Counted from the first letter of the stretch, positions 1 through 7,010 are shown. The stretch: 7,713 nucleotides of DNA from Gammaproteobacteria bacterium (GCA_022822245.1 JAJECB010000387.1:1-7713); one strand, 5' to 3'. Made by a program: numbers and translations. Notes: generated by a model from the letters alone, not told the origin.

Positions 1-223
1 GATGCGCCGCGTCGTGGTGCATCATGACCCGCATCGGCCCCCCGAAGGCGACGTCGGCGCGCCCTTCGACGAGGCCCGCCGCGGTTTCGGCGGGGGCGGG
101 AGAAAGCCGAAGCTCGACGTCAACCCCTTCGGCCTCGAACAGTCCCTCGACGTGGGCGAGGTAGAAGGGCGTGTAGCTCGGCGTCCTGAGGTTCTCGTAG
201 AGGACGACCTTCTCTCTCGTCAT
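1..223 (-). CDS. NMT1/THI5-like ABC transporter substrate-binding protein, N-terminal part
   Basis: Only the first 74 residues are in the window; the gene runs off the left edge. I translated it from the minus strand starting at the ATG at 223-221. It begins MTREKVVLYENLRTPSYTPF and continues with YLAHVEGLFEAEGVDVEL and then GLVEGRADVAFGGPMRVM. This is the usual opening of the NMT1/THI5-like (SsuA/ThiY-type) periplasmic-binding fold: a first beta strand, an 'effective at small-molecule binding' loop, a helix ending in GLFEAEG, and a second strand followed by a G-x-ADVAFGGP segment. An AAGGA motif lies 9 nt upstream of the ATG. No hydrophobic signal peptide precedes the domain, and the codons upstream in frame give no start and only basic residues. 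It follows the MmgE/PrpD gene by 178 nt on the same strand, so it is probably co-transcribed. Known relatives bind thiamin precursors, sulfonates or other small organics; the ligand here is unknown. A cytosolic THI5-like enzyme is an alternative. Confidence 0.8.
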   Translation of the reverse strand, partial: MTREKVVLYENLRTPSYTPFYLAHVEGLFEAEGVDVELRLSPAPAETAAGLVEGRADVAFGGPMRVMMHHDAAH

Positions 224-401
224 GCTCTTCGTCCTTGCGCGCCGTCCGCACGCCGCGTCCCCTCTCCGGCCGACGGCCCGTCCTTTCCGGATGGACCGAA
301 GGCCCGTTCATTCTGCACACGGACAAGGGAGGGGAGTCGGCGGAGATCAACCGCGACCCCGCCATGGCGGGCCCTCCCCGCACAGTGCTTCCCGCGTCGG
401 C

Positions 402-1841
402 TCATGTTGCCGCTATCGGCCTCCGCATTTCGAGGGCCGTCCCACCCGCCGCCACCGTCGCCACCGTCTCGCGCCACGGCCGCGCCAGCACGTCGGGGGC
501 GAGGTCCATGATCTCCATCATCGCCCCCGACAGCCCCGGGTACGGCTCGTCCAGGATGCCCCGGATCTTCGAGCGGATCTCGACCTCGGTGAAGGGCCGG
601 TCCGGCCCGCCCCGCGCGCTCAGGCATTCGCGCGCAACGAGCGAGCCGTCTCCGAGCTCCCAGGTCACCCGCGCCGGCCGATCGTTCGGCGGGTCGAGCT
701 CGGGCTCGAAGGGGGCAATCGTGACCTTCTCCCGCAACGCCGCAATCGCGGGGTTCGACAGCGTGGCGGCGTGGAACGCCGGGGCGTTCGCGTGACGGTG
801 ATGGGTGGTCGTCGCGAGGATGTGCTGGAGCGAGAATTTCGCGGCGAGGGTCGTCGCCGGATGGACGTTGTCGAGCTTCCGCGCCCGCCGGTGGGTCTCG
901 ACGCGGATCCTCCGCAGGTCCCGCGCGAAGTCCGCGTGCGGCCGGGACTCGAGGAGCGCGAGGGTCGCCTCGACCGCCGCGTGACCGTACTGACAGCAGG
1001 CGTGGACCTTCTGGTAGGCATCGTCGACCGCCCAGGCGGCGCCGAGGTCCCTGCTCAGCCGGTCCGGCTGCGCGGTTGCCGCAAGGGCGACGGCCTGGAC
1101 ATCGTGAAGACTCGTCGCGAGCCCGGTGATGCCGATCTCGGCCCAGTCGACGGCCCTGATCCCGGCTGCGGCGCCGAGACCGGGCCAGACGTTGCGCACG
1201 AGCGCGCCCTCGACCGCGTGGTTGAACGGTCCCGGGGACACCAGGGTCGCGGCGGTCGAGATGGCCGCCGCCGCCGTGCCGGGCGGATGCCCGCGAAGGG
1301 CGGCCACGGCCGCCGCCGCCCCGACCGCCGCAAGCGAGCCGTGCGGATGGAGCGCGAGGTCGGCGCGTTCGAAGGTGCTCGCCACCCGCGTGACCGTCTC
1401 GTAGCCGACGAGGAGGGCACGGAGCATCGCCTCGAGGGGGCTCCCGGCCGCCTCGCCCTCCGCGAGCACCGCCGGGAGGCAATAGAGCCCCGCATGGCAG
1501 AGCGCCTTGCGATAGCCGCCGTCGAGCTCGCACCAGTCGGCGGCGCTCCCGTTCGCGAGCGCTGCGGAGTAGCGGTCGAGGCGTCGTCCAGTCCCGTCGA
1601 AGAGGGTGGCCTCCGGGGGGCCGGAGGCACGGACGATCCGCTCTGCGAGGGAGCCGAGCTCCGGCTCCTCCCGTGCCGCGACGATGGCGGCGAGATCGTC
1701 CGCGAAGAGCCTTGCGACCCGGCGTCGGGCAGACTCGGGAACGCCCCGCCAGGCGAGGGCGGCGGCCCAGCCCGAGAGCTCGGCAAGGCCCGCCGCGACC
1801 GCTTCTCCGTGCTCGCCGCGATCACCGTTGCATCCCCTCAT
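402..1841 (-). CDS. MmgE/PrpD family protein
   Basis: A 479-residue protein, the normal length for the MmgE/PrpD fold, which includes 2-methylcitrate dehydratase, cis-aconitate decarboxylase and iminodisuccinate epimerase. These enzymes act on small carboxylic acids in the cytoplasm. Family landmarks are visible: an N-terminal helical segment (about 12-60), a D-x-C-E-L-D stretch at 102-107, a His in CHAGLYCLPA at 116, an LHPHGS motif with His165 followed by an Ala/Gly-rich helix, an EGALVRNVWPG segment at 211-221, and K-V-H-A-C-C-Q-Y-G-H at 278-287. In characterised relatives the third of these carries an active-site Lys; here it appears to be Arg216. The ATG at 1841 is chosen because homologous-looking sequence begins soon after it and GGCGGA sits just upstream. 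The reading frame stays open far upstream (to 3617), but that part is antisense to the Rieske gene. The TGA stop is at 404-402. It is divergent from the Rieske gene and upstream of the substrate-binding protein. The substrate is unknown. Confidence 0.88.
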   Translation of the reverse strand: MRGCNGDRGEHGEAVAAGLAELSGWAAALAWRGVPESARRRVARLFADDLAAIVAAREEPELGSLAERIVRASGPPEATLFDGTGRRLDRYSAALANGSAADWCELDGGYRKALCHAGLYCLPAVLAEGEAAGSPLEAMLRALLVGYETVTRVASTFERADLALHPHGSLAAVGAAAAVAALRGHPPGTAAAAISTAATLVSPGPFNHAVEGALVRNVWPGLGAAAGIRAVDWAEIGITGLATSLHDVQAVALAATAQPDRLSRDLGAAWAVDDAYQKVHACCQYGHAAVEATLALLESRPHADFARDLRRIRVETHRRARKLDNVHPATTLAAKFSLQHILATTTHHRHANAPAFHAATLSNPAIAALREKVTIAPFEPELDPPNDRPARVTWELGDGSLVARECLSARGGPDRPFTEVEIRSKIRGILDEPYPGLSGAMMEIMDLAPDVLARPWRETVATVAAGGTALEMRRPIAAT

Positions 1842-2053
1842 ACGTTCCGCCGCCACTTTCCTTCGAACCTCCGCTCGATGCTGGCGCAGGAAAGGATGAC
1901 GCATTGCCGCAGGGGAAGGAAGGCGGCCGCCGAAGAGATCGAAGCCGTCGACGGCAACGAGCCATCGAGCCGCCCGAAGCCTTCGTCCCGGCGGATACAC
2001 TTCGCGGCACCGCCGGTTTCCATCGACGACCGCGAAGGCCGGCGTGCGCGTTC

Positions 2054-2078
2054 GATACGGTCGAGAATCGCGGGTATC
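2054..2078. promoter_or_regulatory. candidate operator dyad GATAC-N3-CGA-N3-TCG-N3-GTATC
   Basis: A 25-nt element with two nested perfect arms: GATAC at 2054-2058 pairs with GTATC at 2074-2078, and CGA at 2062-2064 pairs with TCG at 2068-2070, all centred on 2066. The symmetry and length fit a site for a dimeric helix-turn-helix regulator. It overlaps the weak -10-like TATCTT at 2075-2080, 120 nt before the Rieske start and 212 nt before the MmgE/PrpD start. No regulator gene is in the window, so the binding family is unknown. That it is functional is inference. Confidence 0.35.
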
Positions 2079-2154
2079 TTCCGATTTCGGAGACGGAACC
2101 GGACCCCGAGGATGGGCGCCGTCCGGCCGGGAGAATCCCGCCCGTCTCCGGAGT

Positions 2155-2169
2155 CGCCGGGACCCGGCG
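2155..2169 (+). promoter_or_regulatory. GC palindrome / hairpin in the leader of the Rieske gene
   Basis: CGCCGGG (2155-2161) and CCCGGCG (2163-2169) are exact inverted repeats around a single A. As RNA this would fold with a 6-bp stem and a 3-nt loop. It ends 15 nt before the Shine-Dalgarno sequence. There is no U tract, so it is not a classical terminator. It could be chance in GC-rich DNA, a leader structure or a regulator site. Confidence 0.3.
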
Positions 2170-2184
2170 GTCCGGCCCGGCCTC

Positions 2185-2192
2185 GGGGAGGA
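2185..2192 (+). promoter_or_regulatory. strong ribosome binding site fixing the Rieske gene start
   Basis: GGGGAGGA lies 6 nt before the ATG at 2199. This decides the start within a reading frame that stays open from 222; everything upstream of 2199 in that frame is non-coding or antisense to the MmgE/PrpD gene. Confidence 0.8.
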
Positions 2193-2198
2193 ACCACC

Positions 2199-3788
2199 AT
2201 GACCGACAGGACGAACTGGACCCGCGCGGCTTCCCTCGATGCGCTCGAGGACCGGGGGCGGCTCGTGTTCCGCAAGGACGGACGGCAGATCGCGCTGTTC
2301 CGCACCCCGCGCGGCGTGCTTGCCTGCAACAACCGCTGCCCGCACGAGGGCTATCCGCTGCGCGAGGGCAACCTCGACGGGCGGTGCATCCTGACCTGCA
2401 ACTGGCACAACTGGAAGTTCGACCTCGAAAGCGGCCGGAACCTCTATGGCGGCGAGGGGCTTCGCACCTACCCGGTGGAGATCCGCGGCGCCGAGGTCTG
2501 GATCGACCTCGCGGACCCGCCGTTCGCCGAGCGCCGTGCCCGGATCCTCGCCAGCCTCGCCGAAGCCCGCGAGGACAACGGCTACGAACGCATGGCGCGC
2601 GAGCTTGCGCGCCTGCATCGGCTCGGCGCCGATCCCCTGGACGCGCTGCGCGAATCCATCCACTGGTCCTTCGATCGCATGGAGTTCGGGTGGACGCATG
2701 CGTATGCCGGGGTCGCGGACTGGCTCATCCTCCATGACGAGAACGAAGGCGACGACGAGACCCGCCTCGCATGTCTGCTCGAAGGGATCGCGCACATCGC
2801 CGACGACGTCCTGCGAGAGCCGCGCCATCCGTTTCCGGACGGCGCCCGGGCCTGGGATGAAGAGGCATTCGTCGCCGCCGTCGAGGGTGAGGACGAGGCG
2901 GCGGCGGTGGCGATGCTGCGGGGCGGGCTCGCGGCGGGGCTCGGCTTCGCCGACTTCGAGCGGGCCTTCAGCCGGGCCGCGCTCGCCCATTACAACGACT
3001 TCGGTCACTCGCTGATCTACGTGAGCAAGGTGGGACACCTCATCGAGCGGCTCGGCGACGGCGTCGCCGAGCCGCTGCTCCTGTCCCTCGTGCGTGGCCT
3101 CGTGTTCGCGACTCGCGAGGACCTGATCCCCGAGTACCGGGGCTACGCCAAGGCCCTCGCCCGGTGGGGAAGGGCGGGGAACGGCACCGCTCCGGCCCCC
3201 GGCGACTGGAGCGGGCTCGGCATCGAAAAGGCGCTCGCACGTGCCGCCGAGTCGAGCGCCGCGCCGCCGGTCGACCTCTTCCACGCCCTGCTCGGCGCCA
3301 ATGCCCGCAACCTCCTCGCATTCGACGAAGCGCATCAGGACCGGGTCCGGGTTCCGGTCGACGACAACGTCGGCTGGCTCTCCTTCACGCACGGGCTCAC
3401 CTTCGCGAATGCGGTTCGGAAGCAGTGCGCGAAGTTCCCGGAGCTGTGGCCGCCCGCCCTCCTGCAGATGGCCTGCTTCAGCGGCCGCAACGCGCCCTAT
3501 ACGGCACGCGAGCCCGACGACGCGCCATGGCGGGTGGAGGATGCCGACGCCTTCCTGACCGGCGCGGTGGAGGGGCTCTACGACCATGGCTCCGGCGAGT
3601 TCATCGTGTCGGTGCATCTGCTGAAGACGGTGCTGGCGGTGCGCGAGGAGCTGCGCGCGGAACCCCCGGCGGAGGTGGGCGACGCGCTCGCGGCCGGCCT
3701 CAACCGGTTCCTCAACGCGCGCCTGAAGCGCCGGCAGGTGCGGCGCAGCGTCTACCAGGCCATGAAGTTCGTCGCGTACGACGGCTGA
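2199..3788 (+). CDS. Rieske [2Fe-2S] domain fused to an unrecognised His-rich helical domain
   Basis: A 529-residue two-part protein. Residues about 14-107 form a Rieske ferredoxin-like domain with both cluster-binding boxes: C47-P-H49 and C67-N-W-H70, followed by W72 and F74 as usual. It should carry a [2Fe-2S] cluster ligated by two Cys and two His and transfer electrons in the cytoplasm; there is no signal peptide. Residues about 110-529 look mostly alpha-helical and do not resemble the catalytic domain of ring-hydroxylating oxygenase alpha subunits; I see no D-x2-H-x4-H-type iron site. Instead there are His residues in apparently structured motifs: H155, H167 and H179 at exact 12-residue spacing (SIHWSFDRMEFGWTH, DWLILHDE), H264, H270 and H280 (HYNDFGHSLIYVSKVGH), H362, and H398 in WLSFTHGL. 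A distant link to questin-oxidase-like proteins is possible but is only an impression. It is the first gene of the rightward unit, 171 nt before the flavin oxidoreductase, and may act with it in oxidation. The Rieske part is certain; the role of the rest is unknown. Confidence 0.88.
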   Translation: MTDRTNWTRAASLDALEDRGRLVFRKDGRQIALFRTPRGVLACNNRCPHEGYPLREGNLDGRCILTCNWHNWKFDLESGRNLYGGEGLRTYPVEIRGAEVWIDLADPPFAERRARILASLAEAREDNGYERMARELARLHRLGADPLDALRESIHWSFDRMEFGWTHAYAGVADWLILHDENEGDDETRLACLLEGIAHIADDVLREPRHPFPDGARAWDEEAFVAAVEGEDEAAAVAMLRGGLAAGLGFADFERAFSRAALAHYNDFGHSLIYVSKVGHLIERLGDGVAEPLLLSLVRGLVFATREDLIPEYRGYAKALARWGRAGNGTAPAPGDWSGLGIEKALARAAESSAAPPVDLFHALLGANARNLLAFDEAHQDRVRVPVDDNVGWLSFTHGLTFANAVRKQCAKFPELWPPALLQMACFSGRNAPYTAREPDDAPWRVEDADAFLTGAVEGLYDHGSGEFIVSVHLLKTVLAVREELRAEPPAEVGDALAAGLNRFLNARLKRRQVRRSVYQAMKFVAYDG

Positions 3789-3914
3789 CGCCCGCCGTTC
3801 TCACGCCGGTTGCCCGCGCACCCTCCTTGTCGGGCACGACCTTCGTGGGGCGGTCGGGACGCAGGGGTGTCCCGGGGATTCTCACGCTACCATAGCGGCC
3901 GGAACGACTTTCCC

Positions 3915-3933
3915 CGCCGCATCGAATGCGGCG
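3915..3933 (+). promoter_or_regulatory. GC hairpin in the leader of the flavin oxidoreductase gene
   Basis: CGCCGCAT (3915-3922) and ATGCGGCG (3926-3933) are exact 8-bp inverted repeats around the loop CGA. The hairpin ends 12 nt before the Shine-Dalgarno sequence at 3946-3951. The rest of the 171-nt gap after the Rieske gene has two weaker inverted repeats, TGCCCG/CGGGCA (3811-3816 and 3831-3836) and CGGGAC/GTCCCG (3855-3860 and 3869-3874). None has a U tract, so I call no terminator. A separate promoter for the downstream genes is possible here, but I could not identify one. Confidence 0.35.
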
Positions 3934-3959
3934 AACGCGAGGATTGGGGAGCGAACACG

Positions 3960-5141
3960 ATGATCACGAAGTTCTCGTCGCTTTACGCGGGCCATGTCGA
4001 TCTCGGTGACATGGGCCAGGATGCGACCCCCGCGAACGACCGGCGCTACCCGAACGAGCATCTCATGACCGTCTTCTCGAAGACCGAGGCGCTCGCCACC
4101 ACCATGGACCGGCTCGGCTATGACGCCCTCTGGCTCGCCGAGCATCACTTCCAGCACGAAGGCTACGAGTGCATCCCCAACATCCTGATGGTGGCCGTGC
4201 ACCTCGCCCACGTGACGGAGCGCCTGCGGATCGGCTGCGGCTTCAACATCTGCCCGATGTGGCATCCCCTCCGGCTCGCCGAGGACTACGCGACGGCGGA
4301 CATCCTGACCGGCGGGCGGACGATCTTCGGCGTGGGCCGCGGCTACCACACCCGCGAGGTCGAGACCCTGGGCGGGATCATGATGGATCAGGACGAGAAC
4401 CGGGAGATGTTCGAGGAGCAGGTCGAGATCCTCTTCAAGGCCTTCAACGAGGAGCGCTTCTCGCACCGCGGAAAGCACTACACGCTGCCGCCGAAGCTCC
4501 CCTACCGGGGCTACGAGCTCGAGGACCTCACCCTCGTTCCGCGTCCCGCGCGCCTCCCCGTCGAATGCTGGCAGCCCATCGTGAGCGCGAGCCCGCGCGG
4601 GCTCGACTTCATGGTGAAGCACGGCATCAAGGGCATCGTCGGCGGAGGCTCGGCGCTGCTCGGCGAGGGGCCGGTGGTCGGCTACCGCGACGCCCTCGCC
4701 CGGGCCGGCGTCGAGGCGGAGCTCGGCGAGGGGATCTGCGTCGGAGTCAACTTCCATCTCGCGGACAGCCGCGAGCAGGCGGTGCGCGAGGCGACGCCCT
4801 TCTACGAGGAGCACGCGAAGATGTTCGCCCCGCTCGGATTCTTCCGCGGCCTCACCGACGAGCAGTTGGCGGCGCTCGCCGGGCGGGGAGGCTGGGCGGA
4901 AGTCGACTTCCCGACCATCGACCGCCTGATGAAGTCGCGCTCGTGGTTCTGCGGCACCGCCGACGAGATGATCGCCTATCTCCGGCAGCTCGAGGAGAAC
5001 TTCCCGGGGCTCGAGGTGGTGAACGTGCAGTCGAGCATGGGCACCCCGGAGGCGGTGATGGTCGAGCAGCTCGAGCGGTTCGCGGCGGAGGTGATGCCCG
5101 CGTTCCGCGACGAGTCGCCCGCCCGGCGTACCGCGGCGTAG
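3960..5141 (+). CDS. LLM-class (bacterial luciferase-like) flavin-dependent oxidoreductase
   Basis: A 393-residue protein of the bacterial luciferase-like superfamily, which uses reduced FMN (or F420) in a TIM barrel, usually to oxygenate or oxidise small organic substrates. The diagnostic opening is present: a first beta strand, a helix ending in MDRLGYDALWLAEHHF with E61-H62-H63, then RLRIGCGFNICPMWHPLRLAE (about 88-108) and TGGRTIFGVGRGYHTRE (about 117-132), the strand-loop that contacts flavin phosphate. The C-terminal part has a WFCGTADEMIAYL helix followed by EVVNVQSSMG, as expected for the last barrel elements. The ATG at 3960 is preceded by GGGGAG (3946-3951) with 8-nt spacing. Family members usually need a flavin reductase partner; none is in the window, and the Rieske protein upstream is a candidate electron-transfer partner by context only. 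The M24 gene follows after 82 nt. The substrate cannot be predicted. A monooxygenase is more likely than a dehydrogenase, by family frequency. Confidence 0.92.
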   Translation: MITKFSSLYAGHVDLGDMGQDATPANDRRYPNEHLMTVFSKTEALATTMDRLGYDALWLAEHHFQHEGYECIPNILMVAVHLAHVTERLRIGCGFNICPMWHPLRLAEDYATADILTGGRTIFGVGRGYHTREVETLGGIMMDQDENREMFEEQVEILFKAFNEERFSHRGKHYTLPPKLPYRGYELEDLTLVPRPARLPVECWQPIVSASPRGLDFMVKHGIKGIVGGGSALLGEGPVVGYRDALARAGVEAELGEGICVGVNFHLADSREQAVREATPFYEEHAKMFAPLGFFRGLTDEQLAALAGRGGWAEVDFPTIDRLMKSRSWFCGTADEMIAYLRQLEENFPGLEVVNVQSSMGTPEAVMVEQLERFAAEVMPAFRDESPARRTAA

Positions 5142-5223
5142 CGAGGCGGCCGGCGGCGGCGCGTTCCGGTCCGGTCGGTCCGGGCAGCCCCTCGGCGGTT
5201 CCCGACAAGCGAAGGAGAGATCG

Positions 5224-6519
5224 ATGACGACGACGGCACGGGCCAAGAACGGCCCCGCGTTCGCGCGGCAGCGCCTGCCGGAGCGTTTCTGCAACCTGGA
5301 CCGGCTCCTCGCCGACATGGAGGCGCGCGAGCTCGACGGCCTCGTCGTCACCAGCGCGCTCAACGTGTTCTACCTGACGGGCTTCAACGGCGTCGCCCAC
5401 AAGGCGGACGAGCCGCGGCCCTACACGCTCGTCCTCGCCCGGCGCGAGCCCGAGCATCCGATCCTGGTGCTCGCCGACTACTACCTCACCACCCCGCTCT
5501 ACCAGCCGACCTGGGTGAAGGACATCCGCCCCTGTCGCTCGGTGATGTCGCCCGTGGACCTGCCGCCCCGGCAGGAGGACATCGACGCCCACATCCCGCG
5601 CTCCGCGGCGGGCATCGAGTGGGTGGAGCGGGCGCGGGCCGCCTACCGGTTCGAGAGCGGCGAGCAGATCCGGGGCGCGATGCGCGACCTCGGAATCGAC
5701 CGGGGGCGGGTCGGCTTCGACGACGAGGGCTTCGGCCGGCGGCTGGGACTGCCGGACGTCGATGTCGCGAACGGCTACGACCCCCTGATGCATGCCCGGT
5801 CGGTCAAGACTCCGGCGGAGCTCGACCTCCTCGCCCGTGCGACGAGCCTCAACGAGGAAGCCATCCGGCGTACCGTCTCGCGCTGGGAGAGGGGCTGGAC
5901 CCGCCAGGACCTCAACCACGCCTATGCCGTGTCGGCGGTCGAGCTCGGGGGGTTCGTGCGCGACCCGGGAGGGCTCGTGGTGAGCCACGCGATCGGGGAC
6001 GACCCCACCCTCACCGTGCAGAGCGGGCTCGAGGACGAGGAGGTCGCCCCCGGCACCCACGTCATGTTCGACTGCCACGGGACCCTCGACCTCTACTGCT
6101 GGGACGGCGGCAAGTCCTGGGTGGTCGGCGGCGACGCGTCACCGGAGGGTGCGAAGCGCCTCGCCGCCACCGGAAAGGTCGGGGAGGCGCTCGTCGAGGC
6201 GATGCGGCCCGGTGCCCGGGTGAGCGAGCTCTGCGCGCTCGGCCGCGAGGTCTACCGCAAGGCCGGGATGCCCGACCCGGACAGTGCGTTCATCTTCTTC
6301 CACGGGCTCGGTCTCTCCCACATGGACTTCGAGGTGCAGCTCCCGGACGGCGAGCCCTACCGGGACTGGGTGCTGGAGGAGAACATGGTCCTGCCGATAC
6401 ACCTCTTCTACCCGGGCGGCGAACGCGAGCGCGCGTGGCTCGAGGAGGTCGTGGTGGTGGGCGCGGACGGGGGGCGGCCCCTGTTCTCCTGGGGCTTCGA
6501 GCCCCTCACCGGCGACTGA
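5224..6519 (+). CDS. M24 family protein (Xaa-Pro peptidase / creatinase fold)
   Basis: A 431-residue protein with the two-domain architecture of the family: a creatinase-N-like domain (about 20-170, including DGLVVTSALNVFYLTGFNG) and a 'pita-bread' catalytic domain (about 190-431). Family members hydrolyse Xaa-Pro peptides or, in creatinase, ectoine hydrolase and similar enzymes, C-N or amide bonds of small molecules. Four of the five expected dinuclear-metal ligands are visible: D283 and D294 with the correct D-x10-D spacing (FDCHGTLDLYCWDGG), H360 in FFHGLGLSH (with a second conserved-type His at 366), and E407 in AWLEEVVVV. The fifth, the Glu in the usual TIEP motif, is replaced by His393 in LPIHLFYPG. 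This makes an ordinary aminopeptidase less certain and a specialised hydrolase more attractive. The ATG at 5224 has AAGGAG (5212-5217) 6 nt upstream. The cupin gene begins 26 nt after the TGA. By context it may hydrolyse an intermediate of the pathway. Confidence 0.9.
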   Translation: MTTTARAKNGPAFARQRLPERFCNLDRLLADMEARELDGLVVTSALNVFYLTGFNGVAHKADEPRPYTLVLARREPEHPILVLADYYLTTPLYQPTWVKDIRPCRSVMSPVDLPPRQEDIDAHIPRSAAGIEWVERARAAYRFESGEQIRGAMRDLGIDRGRVGFDDEGFGRRLGLPDVDVANGYDPLMHARSVKTPAELDLLARATSLNEEAIRRTVSRWERGWTRQDLNHAYAVSAVELGGFVRDPGGLVVSHAIGDDPTLTVQSGLEDEEVAPGTHVMFDCHGTLDLYCWDGGKSWVVGGDASPEGAKRLAATGKVGEALVEAMRPGARVSELCALGREVYRKAGMPDPDSAFIFFHGLGLSHMDFEVQLPDGEPYRDWVLEENMVLPIHLFYPGGERERAWLEEVVVVGADGGRPLFSWGFEPLTGD

Positions 6520-6545
6520 GCCGCGCGGCTCGGGGAGGCGAGGAG

Positions 6546-7010
6546 ATGGCGGATCGGCCCGCACCACCCGCGCTGGACCCGGCGACCGTCGAGGTCACGC
6601 GGGGCACGAGCTATCCACCCGAGTTCGATGCGGCCTGCGCGGCACGGGAGAAGCGGCGGATCGGCAATGCGCTCGGGCTCAAGAACTTCGGAGTCAACTT
6701 GGTGACCCTTCCGCCCGGCACCGCGTCCTCGCAGCGGCACTGGCACTCGCACCAGGACGAGTTCGTCTACATCGTCGAGGGCGAGGCGATGCTGGTCACC
6801 GATGCGGGCGAGCAGACCCTCGGCCCCGGCATGGTCGCGGGCTTCCCGGCCGGAAGGGCGGACGGCCACCACCTCGTCAACCGCACGGAGGCCGACGTCG
6901 TCTACCTCGAGGTGGGGGATCGCCCGCCGGTCGACGACGTCGACTATCCCGACATCGACATGCTGATTCGGGGCGGCCGGCTCGTCCGCCGTGACGGCAC
7001 CCCGTACTGA
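6546..7010 (+). CDS. small single-domain cupin protein
   Basis: A 154-residue protein with one cupin beta-barrel. Motif 1 is clear: H65-W-H67-S-H-Q-D-E72-F-V-Y-I-V-E-G79, matching HxH(x)4E(x)6G. Motif 2 is G95-(x)5-P101-A-G103-(x)4-H108-(x)3-N112, slightly lengthened between Gly and His. H65, H67, E72 and H108 are the expected metal ligands. An additional H69 next to the site is unusual but not rare. Cupins of this size are dioxygenases, isomerases, lyases or simple small-molecule binders, so no reaction can be assigned. The C-terminus is rich in Asp (DRPPVDDVDYPDIDM) and then basic, a tail often seen in stand-alone cupins. The ATG at 6546 follows GGGGAGG (6532-6538) with 7-nt spacing. It sits 26 nt after the M24 gene and 16 nt before the RidA-like gene, so it is almost certainly co-transcribed with both. 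Confidence 0.9.
   Translation: MADRPAPPALDPATVEVTRGTSYPPEFDAACAAREKRRIGNALGLKNFGVNLVTLPPGTASSQRHWHSHQDEFVYIVEGEAMLVTDAGEQTLGPGMVAGFPAGRADGHHLVNRTEADVVYLEVGDRPPVDDVDYPDIDMLIRGGRLVRRDGTPY

Larger units (their letters stand above)
1842..2198. promoter_or_regulatory. divergent intergenic region between MmgE/PrpD and Rieske genes
   Basis: A 357-nt stretch between two divergently oriented start codons, so it should hold promoters for both units. Frames stay open across it on both strands, but I see no protein-like sequence in them, and this is expected in GC-rich DNA. It contains a dyad at 2054-2078, a 5-bp hairpin CGGGA-gaa-TCCCG at 2128-2140 and a stronger GC palindrome at 2155-2169. A weak sigma70-like pair for the plus strand is TTCGAT (2051-2056) and TATCTT (2075-2080) with 18-nt spacing; the -35 match is poor. 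I found no convincing promoter for the minus strand. Confidence 0.6.

Noticed and set aside
222..2198. Upstream extension of the plus-strand frame that contains the Rieske gene
   Set aside because: It is antisense to the MmgE/PrpD gene, is Arg-rich with no domain features, and the strong ribosome site at 2185-2192 fixes the start at 2199.
1673..2737. Plus-strand frame crossing the divergent region into the Rieske gene
   Set aside because: Arg/Pro-rich translation in a shifted frame of the Rieske gene, with no ribosome site and no domain.
1842..3617. Upstream extension of the minus-strand MmgE/PrpD frame
   Set aside because: It is antisense to the Rieske gene and would add about 590 residues unlike the family; MmgE/PrpD proteins are normally about 450-500 residues.
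3882..5363. Long minus-strand open frame opposite the flavin oxidoreductase gene
   Set aside because: It mirrors the codons of the real gene and has no recognisable domain; typical antisense artefact of GC-rich codon usage. The frame at 4852-6078 is rejected for the same reason.
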